From positions 62,001 through 126,000 of the forward strand of contig NZ_HE978606.1 in the NCBI RefSeq assembly GCF_000285835.1: a stretch of 64,000 nt of DNA, given 5' to 3'. This stretch comes from Brevibacterium senegalense. GTDB lineage: Bacteria > Actinomycetota > Actinomycetes > Actinomycetales > Brevibacteriaceae. Every line of letters starts with the position of its first letter. The first letter of the stretch is position 1. This document shows positions 16,785 to 25,335 of the stretch, piece after piece. The notes beneath the pieces were generated by a model. That model made no database searches. It had not been told where the DNA came from and worked only from the letters and a program-made list of their open reading frames with translations. Made by a program: the position numbers and the translations under genes.

Positions 16785-17267
16785 ATGACGCGCGGACCAG
16801 CAGGCGACGCGGCACCGGCCGCCGAGCAGCAGGGGGAGTTCCTGCACGTGTGGGGCGACACCGTGAGGGGCAACAAGCTCCTCATCGGCGTCCTCGTGGG
16901 CATCGTCTGCGGGATCGTGGGCCTGTACGGCGGCCGCGCGGTCGTGACGGCGCTGGGCGTCGAGGAGCAGCTGGTCGACGTGTGGAGCCTCATCACCGGC
17001 ATCCTGGGATGCCTGGCCGCCGGTGTCATCACGGCGCGGGTCAGCTCGCCCGCCCGCATCATCAGCGAGGACGCGGAGGATTCCGGTGCCCTTGCCGCGG
17101 CGATCGACGAGCTGGGCGAGGACACGCGCGGCCTGGGAGTCCTCGAGGACGCGACCGACCTGTCCCGCGCCGAGCTCGAGGCCGCCGGCCTCACCGAGGC
17201 GTTCCGCGAGGCCGAGGCCCGAGTCGCCGCGCGCGCGGAGTCACGCCGGGACGGAGGGGACGCCTGA
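16785..17267 (+). CDS. Small membrane protein, putative TctB-like partner of the TctA-like carrier
   Basis: 160-residue protein with two predicted membrane helices (about 34-58 and 72-92) and a charged C-terminal tail of about 65 residues rich in Asp, Glu and Ala. No family is recognised with certainty. It ends in a TGATG overlap with the TctA-like gene, so they are translated together. By position it would replace TctB, the small membrane subunit of tripartite tricarboxylate transporters, but TctB usually has four helices and no such tail. The role is inferred only from context. Confidence 0.7.
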   Translation: MTRGPAGDAAPAAEQQGEFLHVWGDTVRGNKLLIGVLVGIVCGIVGLYGGRAVVTALGVEEQLVDVWSLITGILGCLAAGVITARVSSPARIISEDAEDSGALAAAIDELGEDTRGLGVLEDATDLSRAELEAAGLTEAFREAEARVAARAESRRDGGDA

Positions 17268-18670
17268 TGGAACTGCTGCTCCAGGACCTGCCGATCGCGG
17301 TCCTCATGGGTGTCATCGGCGCGATCGTCTTCACGCTCATCGGCGTCGTGTCCGGAACGGACGAGACCGCGACGATCGCACCCCTCACGCTGGTCGTCAT
17401 CCTCATCGGGGTGCCGCCGGCCGGCGTCTTCACCTTCTTCATGGCCGCGGCGATCTCGAAGCACATGACCCACGCGGTGCCCACGATGCTGCTGGGCATA
17501 CCCGGCGACACGCTGGCGGTGCCCATCCTCGAGGACGCCGCGAAGATGCGCGCGCTGGGTCTGCCGCACCTGGCGCTGCGCAAGGCGATCTCCGGTGCCG
17601 TCATCTCCGCGTTCATCGCGATCCCGGCGGCGGTGCTGTTCGCGTGGATCCTGTCCCCGTTCGGTGACCTCATCACCTCGTTCGCGCCGTGGATCTTCCT
17701 CGTGGCGGCGGCGGGCATCGCGTACTCGTCAGCGGCGAAGTGGGCGGGCGTCATCGCGCTGGTCCCGTTCGTCGCGGTCATCCTGGGCCTGCAGGCGTGG
17801 ACCGGCAGCTTCGAGGTGTCGCTGTCGATCAGCTACTTCCTGGGCATCGCGATCGGCCCCATGATCGTGGCCCTCTTCATGGTCCTCGTGCCGCAGAATC
17901 GGAAGGAGATGCGCCGGTCGCAGCCCTCCCACGTGTACCTGGCCCCGGATGTCCGCCCCTCGCGCACGGAGGGCGAGAAGGCCGGCCGCACGTTCCCCAA
18001 CCCGTTCAAGGTGCTGGACCGTCGTCAGGTGACGGCGACCGCCGCGACGTCCGTCGTCTCGAGCGCCACGTTCGTGTTCTCGCCCGTCGCCGTCACGGTG
18101 CTCATGGGTGAGATCGTGGGAGCTCGCATCAAGCAGGGCTACCAGCGGCTCACCAGCGTCATCACCGCGAAGAACGGCACGACGGAGTCGACGTACATCG
18201 CAGAGACGCTCATCCCGCTCATCGCGTTCGGCCTGCCGCTCAGCCCGGTCGCGGCCGGACCCGCGGCACCGCTGTTCAACGCGCCCCCGGTGTTCGAGAC
18301 GAACCCGGACGGCGGGACGATCAACAACATCTCGACCCACCTCACGACGTTCGACTTCTTCATCTTCGCGCTGCTGGGTGCGGTCTGCGCCGTTGCGATC
18401 GCGTACCCGTTCGCCATGCGGTACGCGCACGTGGCCGCGAAGTTCGTCGTCACGAAGGTGAGCCACGAGGCGATCATCGCCGCGTTCGTGGGCCTCGTCG
18501 TGGTCGTGAGCCTCTGGGAGGGCGGCCTCATGGGCCTCATGGTCGTCACGGCCGTGGGCCTGGTGGGTGGCATGCTCATCCGTCTCGTCAAGGTCCACGC
18601 GGGCGTGCTCTTCATGGGCTACTACGTCGCGGTCCTGTCCGTGCCGGGGATCCTCGCGGCCTTCGGCTGA
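17267..18670 (+). CDS. TctA-like large transporter subunit
   Basis: 467-residue transporter with about eleven membrane helices and a cytoplasmic loop near residues 215-245. It resembles the large TctA subunit of tripartite tricarboxylate transporters: an N-terminal GVVSGTDETATIAPLTLVV segment and a second-half NGTTESTYIAETLIPLIAFGLPLSPVAAGPAAPLF segment correspond to the two repeated TctA halves. It is divergent and lacks a clear PGLG motif. No periplasmic binding protein (TctC) gene is adjacent. As part of the mvaA-mvaB operon, its likely substrate is mevalonate or another small carboxylate; that is inference. Confidence 0.75.
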   Translation: MELLLQDLPIAVLMGVIGAIVFTLIGVVSGTDETATIAPLTLVVILIGVPPAGVFTFFMAAAISKHMTHAVPTMLLGIPGDTLAVPILEDAAKMRALGLPHLALRKAISGAVISAFIAIPAAVLFAWILSPFGDLITSFAPWIFLVAAAGIAYSSAAKWAGVIALVPFVAVILGLQAWTGSFEVSLSISYFLGIAIGPMIVALFMVLVPQNRKEMRRSQPSHVYLAPDVRPSRTEGEKAGRTFPNPFKVLDRRQVTATAATSVVSSATFVFSPVAVTVLMGEIVGARIKQGYQRLTSVITAKNGTTESTYIAETLIPLIAFGLPLSPVAAGPAAPLFNAPPVFETNPDGGTINNISTHLTTFDFFIFALLGAVCAVAIAYPFAMRYAHVAAKFVVTKVSHEAIIAAFVGLVVVVSLWEGGLMGLMVVTAVGLVGGMLIRLVKVHAGVLFMGYYVAVLSVPGILAAFG

Positions 18671-18713
18671 CGTGGGAGTCGCCTGACTGGGGAAGTGCCG
18701 CTGTCCCGGCCCG

Positions 18714-18743
18714 GAGGCCGTCACCCGTGCGGGTGGCGGCCTC
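18714..18743. terminator. Hairpin after the TctA-like gene
   Basis: GAGGCCGTCACCC (18714-18726) pairs with GGGTGGCGGCCTC (18731-18743) with one G-T pair and the loop GTGC. It lies 43 bp after the stop and probably ends the mvaA operon. Confidence 0.7.
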
Positions 18744-18867
18744 TGCCGTCTCTCCGTGCGGGTGACGGACTGCACTGCCGAGTAGCCTGCAGTCGGTATC
18801 CTCCAACCAGGCGGAGATGTCCCGTCAGCGCCGGAGCGGTCCGGTGCGCCACCGGAAGGGAGCACAT

Positions 18868-19848
18868 ATGAGCGAGTCGACGCAGCAGACCGACGAGCCG
18901 ATGATGACGGCGATGCGGCAGGAGGAGCACGGCGGGCCCGAGGTCCTCCACGCCGTCGAGGTGCCGCGCCCGGTGCCCGGCATCAGCGAGATCCTGGTCC
19001 GCGTGCACGCGGCAGGTGTGAACCCGACGGACTGGAAGCACCGCAGCGGCCGCCGGTTCCTGGGCGATCCGCCCTACACGCTGGGCTGGGACGTGTCCGG
19101 CGTCGTCGAGGCGGTGGGACTGGGCGTCACCCTGCACGCCCCCGGCGACGAGGTGTTCGGCATGCTGCCCTACCCGTACGGCGCAGGCTCGCACGCGGAG
19201 TTCGTGACGGGTCCCGCACGCGCGTTCGTCGCGAAGCCGGAGTCGATCGACCACATCCAGGGCGGGGCGATCCCCCTGGCCGCACTCACCGCGTGGCAGT
19301 GCCTCGTCGACATCGCGGACGTCTCTGCCGGGGACCGCGTGCTCATCCACGGTGCGGCCGGCGGGGTGGGTCACCTGGCGATCCAGATCGCGAAGGCGTT
19401 GGGCGCTCACGTGATCGGCACCGCGAGCGAGCCCAAGCACGACCTCCTGCGCGAGCTGGGCGCGGACGAGACCATCGACTACCGCACCGTCGACTTCGCC
19501 CAGGAGGCTGCGGACATCGACGTCGTCCTCGACACGATCGGCGGGGACACACAGCTGCGCTCGCTCGACACCCTGGTGCCCGGCGGTGTCCTCGTCTCGA
19601 CTGTTCCGATCCCCGTCGAGGGCCGCGACGAGAAGGCGGAGGAGCTGGGCGTGCGCGCCGTCAGCATGCTCGTCGAGGCGGACCAGGCCGGCATGCAGGC
19701 GATTGCCGAGCTCGTCGAGGAGGGCACGCTGCGGGCCGTCATCGCGGATACGTTCCCGCTGGCCCAGGCCGCCCGCGCCCACGAGGCCGGGGAGACGAAC
19801 CGGACCACCGGCAAGCTCGTCCTCACGGTGGGGGACGGCGAGGGCTGA
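18868..19848 (+). CDS. NADPH:quinone oxidoreductase-like zinc-free MDR protein
   Basis: 326-residue medium-chain dehydrogenase/reductase of the quinone oxidoreductase type. The N-terminal GroES-like domain (VRVHAAGVNPTDWKHRSG) lacks the zinc-binding cysteines, and the Rossmann domain carries VLIHGAAGGVGHLAIQIAKALGA for NADPH. The ATG at 18868 has AAGGGAG seven bases before it; the open frame before it is not used. The natural substrate cannot be told. A TipA-type regulator with its own promoter follows, so co-regulation is possible but not shown. Confidence 0.88.
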   Translation: MSESTQQTDEPMMTAMRQEEHGGPEVLHAVEVPRPVPGISEILVRVHAAGVNPTDWKHRSGRRFLGDPPYTLGWDVSGVVEAVGLGVTLHAPGDEVFGMLPYPYGAGSHAEFVTGPARAFVAKPESIDHIQGGAIPLAALTAWQCLVDIADVSAGDRVLIHGAAGGVGHLAIQIAKALGAHVIGTASEPKHDLLRELGADETIDYRTVDFAQEAADIDVVLDTIGGDTQLRSLDTLVPGGVLVSTVPIPVEGRDEKAEELGVRAVSMLVEADQAGMQAIAELVEEGTLRAVIADTFPLAQAARAHEAGETNRTTGKLVLTVGDGEG

Positions 19849-19852
19849 CGGC

Positions 19853-19883
19853 TTGACCCTCACGTCGCGTGAGGCCCCACTGT
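19853..19883 (+). promoter_or_regulatory. MerR-type operator-promoter of the TipA-like gene
   Basis: A -35 box TTGACC (19853-19858) and a -10-like CACTGT (19878-19883) are separated by 19 bp, the long spacer typical of MerR-family promoters. A perfect dyad CCTCACG-TCG-CGTGAGG (19858-19874) fills the spacer. MerR-family dimers untwist such promoters, so the gene is probably autoregulated. Confidence 0.72.
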
Positions 19884-19908
19884 TGTGTCCGTGGTCGAGA
19901 ATGGAGTC

Positions 19909-20730
19909 ATGGACGCAGCGACAGCGAGTGCCGTGGACGGCGCGGACGACGGGCTGACCGTCGGGCGCACCGCGGAGCTCGTGGGCGTGAGCGTGCGCAC
20001 CCTGCATCACTGGGACGAGATCGGACTGGTGAGTCCGTCGGAGCGGACGTGGTCGGACTATCGCGTCTACCAGGCGGCGGACATCGAGCGGATCCAGCAG
20101 GTGCTCCTGCACCGGGAGCTGGGACTGTCGCTGGCGGAGGTCCGCGCGGTGCTGGACGATCCGGACACGGACGTCGTCGCGCAGCTGGACCGGCAGCGTG
20201 CCATGCTCTCCGAACGCCTCGACCGCCTGCGGCGGATGATCGCCGCAGTCGATCGGATGAAGGAGGCTCATATGAGCGAGCAGAAGCTGACGGCGCAGCA
20301 GCAGGCGGAGATCCTGGGCGACGGCTGGGATCCCGCCTGGCAGGACGAGGCCCAGGAGAACTGGGGCGACACCCCGGAGTGGGCGCAGTCGGAGAAGATC
20401 AAGGCGCGCATGGGCGTCGACGACTGGAAGCGGGTGAAGGAGGAGAACGACCGTCTGGAGGCGGATCTCGCCGCCGCGATGACGGCCGGTGTCCAGCCGG
20501 GGTCGGAGGAGGCGAACGCGCTCGCCGAGCGACACCGCGCCTCGATCGGCCAGTGGTTCGACATCACCGTGCAGAAGCAGGTGTGCATCTCCCGCATGTA
20601 CGTGCAGGACCCGCGGTTCACGGCCCACTACGACGAGCGCGCCGAGGGCCTGGCCGCCTGGCTCACCGCGATCATCGACGCGAACGCGCGCGCCCACGGC
20701 ATCGACCCGGCCACCGCGGTCTGGGAGTGA
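19909..20730 (+). CDS. MerR-family regulator with TipAS ligand-binding domain
   Basis: 273-residue TipA-type regulator. Residues 16-85 are the MerR winged helix (TVGRTAELVGVSVRTLHHWDEIGLVSPSERT), followed by a coiled-coil helix (90-120) and a C-terminal TipAS domain, which in Streptomyces TipA binds thiopeptide antibiotics. An AAGGAGG site lies five bases before an in-frame ATG (codon 122), exactly at the domain border, so a free 152-residue TipAS product is likely, as known for tipA of Streptomyces lividans. The ATG at 19909 is chosen; a GTG 24 bp upstream is an alternative. The adjacent MDR oxidoreductase is a possible target. Confidence 0.87.
   Translation: MDAATASAVDGADDGLTVGRTAELVGVSVRTLHHWDEIGLVSPSERTWSDYRVYQAADIERIQQVLLHRELGLSLAEVRAVLDDPDTDVVAQLDRQRAMLSERLDRLRRMIAAVDRMKEAHMSEQKLTAQQQAEILGDGWDPAWQDEAQENWGDTPEWAQSEKIKARMGVDDWKRVKEENDRLEADLAAAMTAGVQPGSEEANALAERHRASIGQWFDITVQKQVCISRMYVQDPRFTAHYDERAEGLAAWLTAIIDANARAHGIDPATAVWE
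20260..20274 (+). promoter_or_regulatory. Internal ribosome-binding site and start for the TipAS-only product
   Basis: AAGGAGG (20260-20266) is followed after five bases by ATG (20272-20274), in frame with the regulator. Translation here would give a 152-residue ligand-binding domain without the DNA-binding part. Confidence 0.72.
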
Positions 20731-20743
20731 GAGACCGGGGTGA

Positions 20744-20788
20744 CCACGGCCTCGGGGGCGGGTGAGAACCCCGTTCCCGAGGCCGTGG
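20744..20788. terminator. Inverted repeat after the TipA-like gene
   Basis: CCACGGCCTCGGG (20744-20756) and CCCGAGGCCGTGG (20776-20788) are perfect 13-bp complements around a 19-base loop, 13 bp after the stop. It probably acts as a terminator. The arm is the short motif that recurs across the window (see findings). Confidence 0.65.
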
Positions 20789-20895
20789 CCGGGTTCCGCG
20801 GTCGACTCACCGGCCTGTGGGGGGGCAGTGGGGCGCAGCACGAGGCGAGCCGAGGCCGGGGTTCCGTGTCCGTGCCTGCCCCCATACTGGTGCGC

Positions 20896-21387
20896 ATGAG
20901 AGACGAGGATGACTCCCTGAACAGTGACACCCTCACCGGCAGTCGGCCGACTGATGCGGGATCCCCTGCCTTCCCCCGCCTGCGATCGACGGTGCTCGAC
21001 ACGCAGGACGTGCACGGGCTGGCGGAGTTCTACCGGCAACTGCTGGGATGGGAGTACGCGCCGGGCAACGGTCCGGACGACGAGGAGGCGGACGAGTGGC
21101 GGATCATTCGCAGTCCCCTCGACGGTCGGCATCCGCGGGGCCAGATGCTGGCCTTCCAGCACGCGGACCAGGTGCCGCGGTCCACGTGGCCGGACCCGGA
21201 GGTGCCGCAGCAGCTGCACCTCGACTTCACGGTCGAGACCGTCGCGCAGCTGCGGGAATCCCGTGAACGGGCGCTCGCGCTGGGTGCGACGCTCATCCGT
21301 GACGAATCCGACCATCCGGTCGAGCCGATCTGCGTGTACGCGGACCGTGCCGGTCATCCCTTCTGCATCTTCGCCATGACGTGGTGA
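20896..21387 (+). CDS. VOC (glyoxalase/bleomycin-resistance) family protein
   Basis: 163-residue vicinal-oxygen-chelate protein with the paired beta-alpha-beta fold: LRSTVLDTQDVHGLAEFYRQLLGW, then QLHLDFTVETV with a metal-site His, and VYADRAGHPFCIF at the end. The substrate is unknown; relatives include glyoxalases and antibiotic-resistance proteins. The ATG is chosen because CATACT (20883-20888) ends seven bases before it, matching the leaderless pattern; an open frame upstream covers the inverted repeat. The gene stands alone between the TipA-like gene and dnaB. Confidence 0.85.
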   Translation: MRDEDDSLNSDTLTGSRPTDAGSPAFPRLRSTVLDTQDVHGLAEFYRQLLGWEYAPGNGPDDEEADEWRIIRSPLDGRHPRGQMLAFQHADQVPRSTWPDPEVPQQLHLDFTVETVAQLRESRERALALGATLIRDESDHPVEPICVYADRAGHPFCIFAMTW

Positions 21388-21481
21388 GCGAGGTGCCTCC
21401 GTCGGGTCTCCGGAGTCGCGCGGCGCACGATAACCTGGGGGCCGCCCACAGTACGGGGCGAGTGGCGAGTGAGAGGTGCGC

Positions 21482-22831
21482 GTGAGCGAATCGGGTGAGT
21501 GGCAGAGGTCCGACGCGGGACTGCGGACGCCTCCGCAGGACGTCGAGGCGGAGCAGAGCGTGCTGGGCGGCATGCTGCTGTCGAAGGACGCGATCGCGGA
21601 CGTCATCGAGGTGCTGCGCCCAGAGGACTTCTACAAGCCGGCGCACGAGACGATCCACAGCGCGATCCTCGACCTCTACGCGAAGGGCGAGCCCGCGGAC
21701 GCGGTCACGGTCGCCGCATCCCTCATGAAGTCAGGCGACCTCGCGCGCATCGGCGGTGCCGCGTACCTCCACACGCTCATCGCCTCCGTGCCCACCGCGG
21801 CGAACGCGGGCTACTACGCGCGGATCGTGGGCGAGACGGCCCTGCTGCGGAAGCTGGTGGAGGCGGGCACCCGCATCGTCCAGATGGGCTTCGACGCGGA
21901 GGGCGACGCGGAGGAGCTGGTCAACAGCGCGCAGGCGGAGATCTACCAGGTCACGGAGCGCCGCACGACGGAGGACTACCAGGCGCTGGGCGTCGTCATC
22001 GACCGCGTCGTCGACAACATCGAGAAACTGAGCGACAACGTCGACGGACCGGCGGGCGTCCCCACCGGTTTCGAGGAGTTCGACCAGCTGACGAACGGCC
22101 TGCACGAGGGCCAGATGATCGTCATCGCCGCCCGTCCCGGTGTGGGCAAGTCGACGCTGGCTCTGGACTTCGTGCGTTCGGCGGCGATCCACAATGCGCG
22201 CGCCACCGTGTTCTTCTCCCTCGAGATGTCCGCGGACGAGCTGGGTCTGCGCCTGCTGAGCGCGGAGACGGCCATCCCGCTGCAGAACCTGCGTCGCGGC
22301 GAGATGGACAACTCGGACTGGACGACCGTCGCGACGACGATGGGTCGCATTCACGAGGCGCCGCTCTTCCTGGACGATTCGCCCAACATGGCGCTGCCGG
22401 AGATCCGCGCGAAGTGCCGTCGGCTCAAGCAGCAGCACAACCTGCAGATGGTCGTCATCGACTACCTGCAGCTCATGTCGTCCGGCAAGCGCGTGGAGTC
22501 GCGGCAGCAGGAGGTCTCGGAGTTCTCCCGGTCGCTCAAGCTGCTGGCGAAGGAGCTGCAGGTGCCGGTCATCGCGCTGTCGCAGCTGAACCGCTCGTCG
22601 GAGCAGCGCACGGACAAGCGACCCATGATCTCCGACCTGCGTGAGTCCGGCTCGATCGAGCAGGACGCGGACATGGTGCTGCTGATCCACCGCGAAGACA
22701 TGTACGACAAGGAGCACCCGCGCGCGGGCGAGGCGGACATCATCGTCGCGAAGCACAGGAACGGCCCCACGGGCGACATCCCCGTCGCCTTCCAGGGTGC
22801 CCGCTCCCGCTTCGTCGACATGCCGCGCTGA
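21482..22831 (+). CDS. dnaB: Replicative DNA helicase DnaB
   Basis: 449-residue hexameric helicase that unwinds DNA at the replication fork. The N-terminal domain (PQDVEAEQSVLGGMLL), linker, and RecA-like motor with Walker A GVGKST near residue 220, DYLQLM Walker B region and the late HRNGPTGDIPVAF are all present. No intein interrupts it. GTG at 21482 is chosen, six bases after GAGAGG; a GTG two codons earlier is possible. A TAACCT -10 box lies at 21431-21436. In mycobacteria dnaB lies just downstream of rplI; here the two are 16 kb apart. Confidence 0.97.
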   Translation: MSESGEWQRSDAGLRTPPQDVEAEQSVLGGMLLSKDAIADVIEVLRPEDFYKPAHETIHSAILDLYAKGEPADAVTVAASLMKSGDLARIGGAAYLHTLIASVPTAANAGYYARIVGETALLRKLVEAGTRIVQMGFDAEGDAEELVNSAQAEIYQVTERRTTEDYQALGVVIDRVVDNIEKLSDNVDGPAGVPTGFEEFDQLTNGLHEGQMIVIAARPGVGKSTLALDFVRSAAIHNARATVFFSLEMSADELGLRLLSAETAIPLQNLRRGEMDNSDWTTVATTMGRIHEAPLFLDDSPNMALPEIRAKCRRLKQQHNLQMVVIDYLQLMSSGKRVESRQQEVSEFSRSLKLLAKELQVPVIALSQLNRSSEQRTDKRPMISDLRESGSIEQDADMVLLIHREDMYDKEHPRAGEADIIVAKHRNGPTGDIPVAFQGARSRFVDMPR

Positions 22832-22866
22832 TCAATCGTCCGTGTGAAGTGGGCCACAATGGGGTC

Positions 22867-24099
22867 ATGCATGCCCCTCGCCCCGTCGGGTCCCGCCGGA
22901 CCTTCTGGGCCGCGGCCTGCGTCCTGGGGCTCGCACTCTGGTCCAGCGGGGCCCCCAGTGCGCTCTACCCGCACTACGCCCAGCGGTGGGACCTCACCCC
23001 CTTCCTCGTCACGGCCGTGTTCGCGACGTACCAGCTGACCCTCATCGTCGTTCTGCCGCTCTTCGGCGGACTCTCCGACCGCTTCGGCCGCAGGATCGTC
23101 CTCATCGCCGCCGTCCTCCTCATCGCGGCCTCCGGCGTCCTCTTCGCCACGGCTCCGCACGTCTCCGCCCTCTTCGCGGGGCGCGTTCTGCAGGGGGCCG
23201 GCACCGGCCTCGGCATGGGTGCGGGGACCGCCGCGCTCCTCGACAACCGGGGGACGCGGACGCCGCTCTTCGCGAGCTCCACGGCGACGGTCTCGACCGC
23301 AACGGGACTGACCGCGGCGCTCGTCATCAGCGGTGTCGTCGCGGAGTACCTCCCGCTGCCCACGGTCTGGGGATTCGTCGTCCTCGTCGTCCTCGCGCTG
23401 GCGGTGGCCGTCCTGCTCGCCTCGACGCCGGACGACCGGCCGGCGAGCGGTCCGCGCTGGCGTCCCCAGCGGCCCGAGCTGCCGCAGGGATTGGCCCTCG
23501 TCTTCTGGCTCGCGACAATGTCGCTGTCGCTGGCCTACTGCGCGGGCGCGATCTTCCTCGCGATGGGCGCGCAGATGATCAGTGCCTTCGCGATCACGGA
23601 CAGCACTCTTGTCGTCGGCCTCCTGCTGGGCTCCTCGACCGCGGTGATCGGCCTGACCGGCGTGCTGATCGCCGGCGTGCCCGCGACCGTGTCGATCGGG
23701 ATCGGCACGGCACTGACGGTCGCGAGCATGGGACTCATGGCGGGAGTCGCGGAGGCGGGCACCGTGAGCCTCTTCCTCGTCTTCAGCGTCGTGGGCGGTG
23801 CGGCGTACGCGTTCGGGTTCGCGGGTGGTCTGGGCCTGCTGGGCGCCGTCGTGCCACCGGATCGCAGCGGTGCGATCCTCTCGACGCTCTACCTCGTCGC
23901 CTACGCCCTCCAGGCGGTCGCGGCACTGGGGACTGGCGCACTCGCGACCGCGTACGGGATGCGGGCGGGGATCGTCCTGGCCGCCTCGGTCATGTGCGTC
24001 CTGTGCGTCCTCGTCGCGGTGCTGCTCGTCGTGCACGTGCGGCGGGACCACAGGCTCAGGCGAACGCCGCCTCTCCCGTCAGCTGCTGGCCCAGGATGA
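22867..24099 (+). CDS. Major facilitator superfamily transporter
   Basis: 410-residue MFS protein with twelve predicted helices and the loop 2-3 signature GGLSDRFGRR. The composition and short loops fit a drug/solute antiporter, but the substrate is unknown. The ATG at 22867 lies six bases after CACAAT, so the mRNA is probably leaderless. Its last 44 bp overlap the 3' end of the convergent acyl-CoA dehydrogenase gene, and the C-terminal tail (RRDHRLRRTPPLPSAAGPG) is coded in that overlap. Confidence 0.85.
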   Translation: MHAPRPVGSRRTFWAAACVLGLALWSSGAPSALYPHYAQRWDLTPFLVTAVFATYQLTLIVVLPLFGGLSDRFGRRIVLIAAVLLIAASGVLFATAPHVSALFAGRVLQGAGTGLGMGAGTAALLDNRGTRTPLFASSTATVSTATGLTAALVISGVVAEYLPLPTVWGFVVLVVLALAVAVLLASTPDDRPASGPRWRPQRPELPQGLALVFWLATMSLSLAYCAGAIFLAMGAQMISAFAITDSTLVVGLLLGSSTAVIGLTGVLIAGVPATVSIGIGTALTVASMGLMAGVAEAGTVSLFLVFSVVGGAAYAFGFAGGLGLLGAVVPPDRSGAILSTLYLVAYALQAVAALGTGALATAYGMRAGIVLAASVMCVLCVLVAVLLVVHVRRDHRLRRTPPLPSAAGPG

Positions 24100-25231
24100 G
24101 GGTGTGGACCTCGTCCGTGCCCTCGTACGTGCGGACCGACTCGAGGTTGGTCGCGTGCCGCAGCGGCGAGTGGTCGAGTGTGATGCCGTTGCCGCCCAGC
24201 AGTGTGCGCGCCTCGCGGGCGATCGCGATCGCCTCCCGGCAGTTGTTGAGCTTCCCGACGGAGATCTGGTGGTGCTGCAGCGCCCCCGCGTCCTTGAGTC
24301 GCCCCAGCTGGAGTGCCAGCAGGAGGCCCTTGTCGATCTCGAGCGCCATGTCGACGAGCTTGCGCTGCGTGAGCTGGAACGCGGCGAGCGGACGACCGAA
24401 CTGGGTGCGGGTCCGCGTGTAGGCCAGCGCCGCCTCGAAAGAGTCGCGTGCCGCACCCATCGCACCCCACGCGATGCCGTAGCGGGCCTCGTTCAGACAC
24501 GAGAACGGCCCGGACAGTCCCTGGGCGCCGGGGAGCACCGCATCGGCGGGCAGGCGGACGTCCGTCATCTCGATGTCGCACTGGATCGAGGCGCGCATGG
24601 ACAGCTTGGGCTCGATGGGGGTCGCGGAGAACCCGGGGGTGTCCGTGGGGACCAGGAAACCGCGGACGCCGTCATCGGTCTGCGCCCAGACGACGGAGAT
24701 CGCGGCGATGCTCGCCAGCCCGATCCACCGCTTCCGGCCCGTGAGGACCCAGTCGTCCCCATCGCGGCGGGCGAACGTGGTCATCGATCCCGGGTCGGAC
24801 CCGGAGTCGGGCTCCGTGAGGCCGAAGCAGCCGATCGCCTCGCCCGTGCTCATGCGGGGCAGCCACTCCTGCTTCTGCTCCTCCGACCCGTGCTTGTGGA
24901 TCGCGGACATCGCGAGCGACCCCTGGACGGACACGAAGGTGCGCAGTCCGCTGTCGCAGGCCTCGAGCTCCGTGGCGGCGAGTCCGTACTCGACGGCGGA
25001 GCGGCCCGCGCACCCGTACCCGGTCAGATGCATGCCCAGCAGGCCCTGCTGTGCGAACTCGGGGACGAGCTCGACGGGGAAGTGCGCCTCCTCGTACCAC
25101 TGCGCGATGTGGGGCCGCAGCCGGTCGTCGACGAAGGCGCGAATCCGGTCGCGGGTGGCCTTCTCCTCCTCGGTCAGGAGCGAGTCGAACGAGATGAGGG
25201 CGGCGGGATCGGTGATCGGTGCGGCGGTCAT
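24056..25231 (-). CDS. Acyl-CoA dehydrogenase, glutaryl-CoA dehydrogenase type
   Basis: 391-residue FAD enzyme. The order of motifs follows glutaryl-CoA dehydrogenases: GCFGLTEPDSGSDPGSM at the FAD site, GRKRWIGLASIA, the R-T-R-TQFGRPLAAFQLTQ helix and the catalytic-base region SVRTYEGTDEVHTLILGQ. Glutaryl-CoA dehydrogenases turn glutaryl-CoA into crotonyl-CoA in lysine and tryptophan breakdown; the precise substrate here is not certain. The ATG at 25231 has an AGAGGAG site. Kynureninase at 52.9 kb is another tryptophan-degradation enzyme, but no link is shown. Confidence 0.85.
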   Translation of the reverse strand: MTAAPITDPAALISFDSLLTEEEKATRDRIRAFVDDRLRPHIAQWYEEAHFPVELVPEFAQQGLLGMHLTGYGCAGRSAVEYGLAATELEACDSGLRTFVSVQGSLAMSAIHKHGSEEQKQEWLPRMSTGEAIGCFGLTEPDSGSDPGSMTTFARRDGDDWVLTGRKRWIGLASIAAISVVWAQTDDGVRGFLVPTDTPGFSATPIEPKLSMRASIQCDIEMTDVRLPADAVLPGAQGLSGPFSCLNEARYGIAWGAMGAARDSFEAALAYTRTRTQFGRPLAAFQLTQRKLVDMALEIDKGLLLALQLGRLKDAGALQHHQISVGKLNNCREAIAIAREARTLLGGNGITLDHSPLRHATNLESVRTYEGTDEVHTLILGQQLTGEAAFA

Positions 25232-25335
25232 GCAGGCTCCTCTGCCGGTGGCGGATGACGGTGCCGCGGTGCGGGCGCCGTCTCCGTCAGTGTAGGAACC
25301 CTCTGGTGACATCCACGCTCACTCGCCGTCCACGC

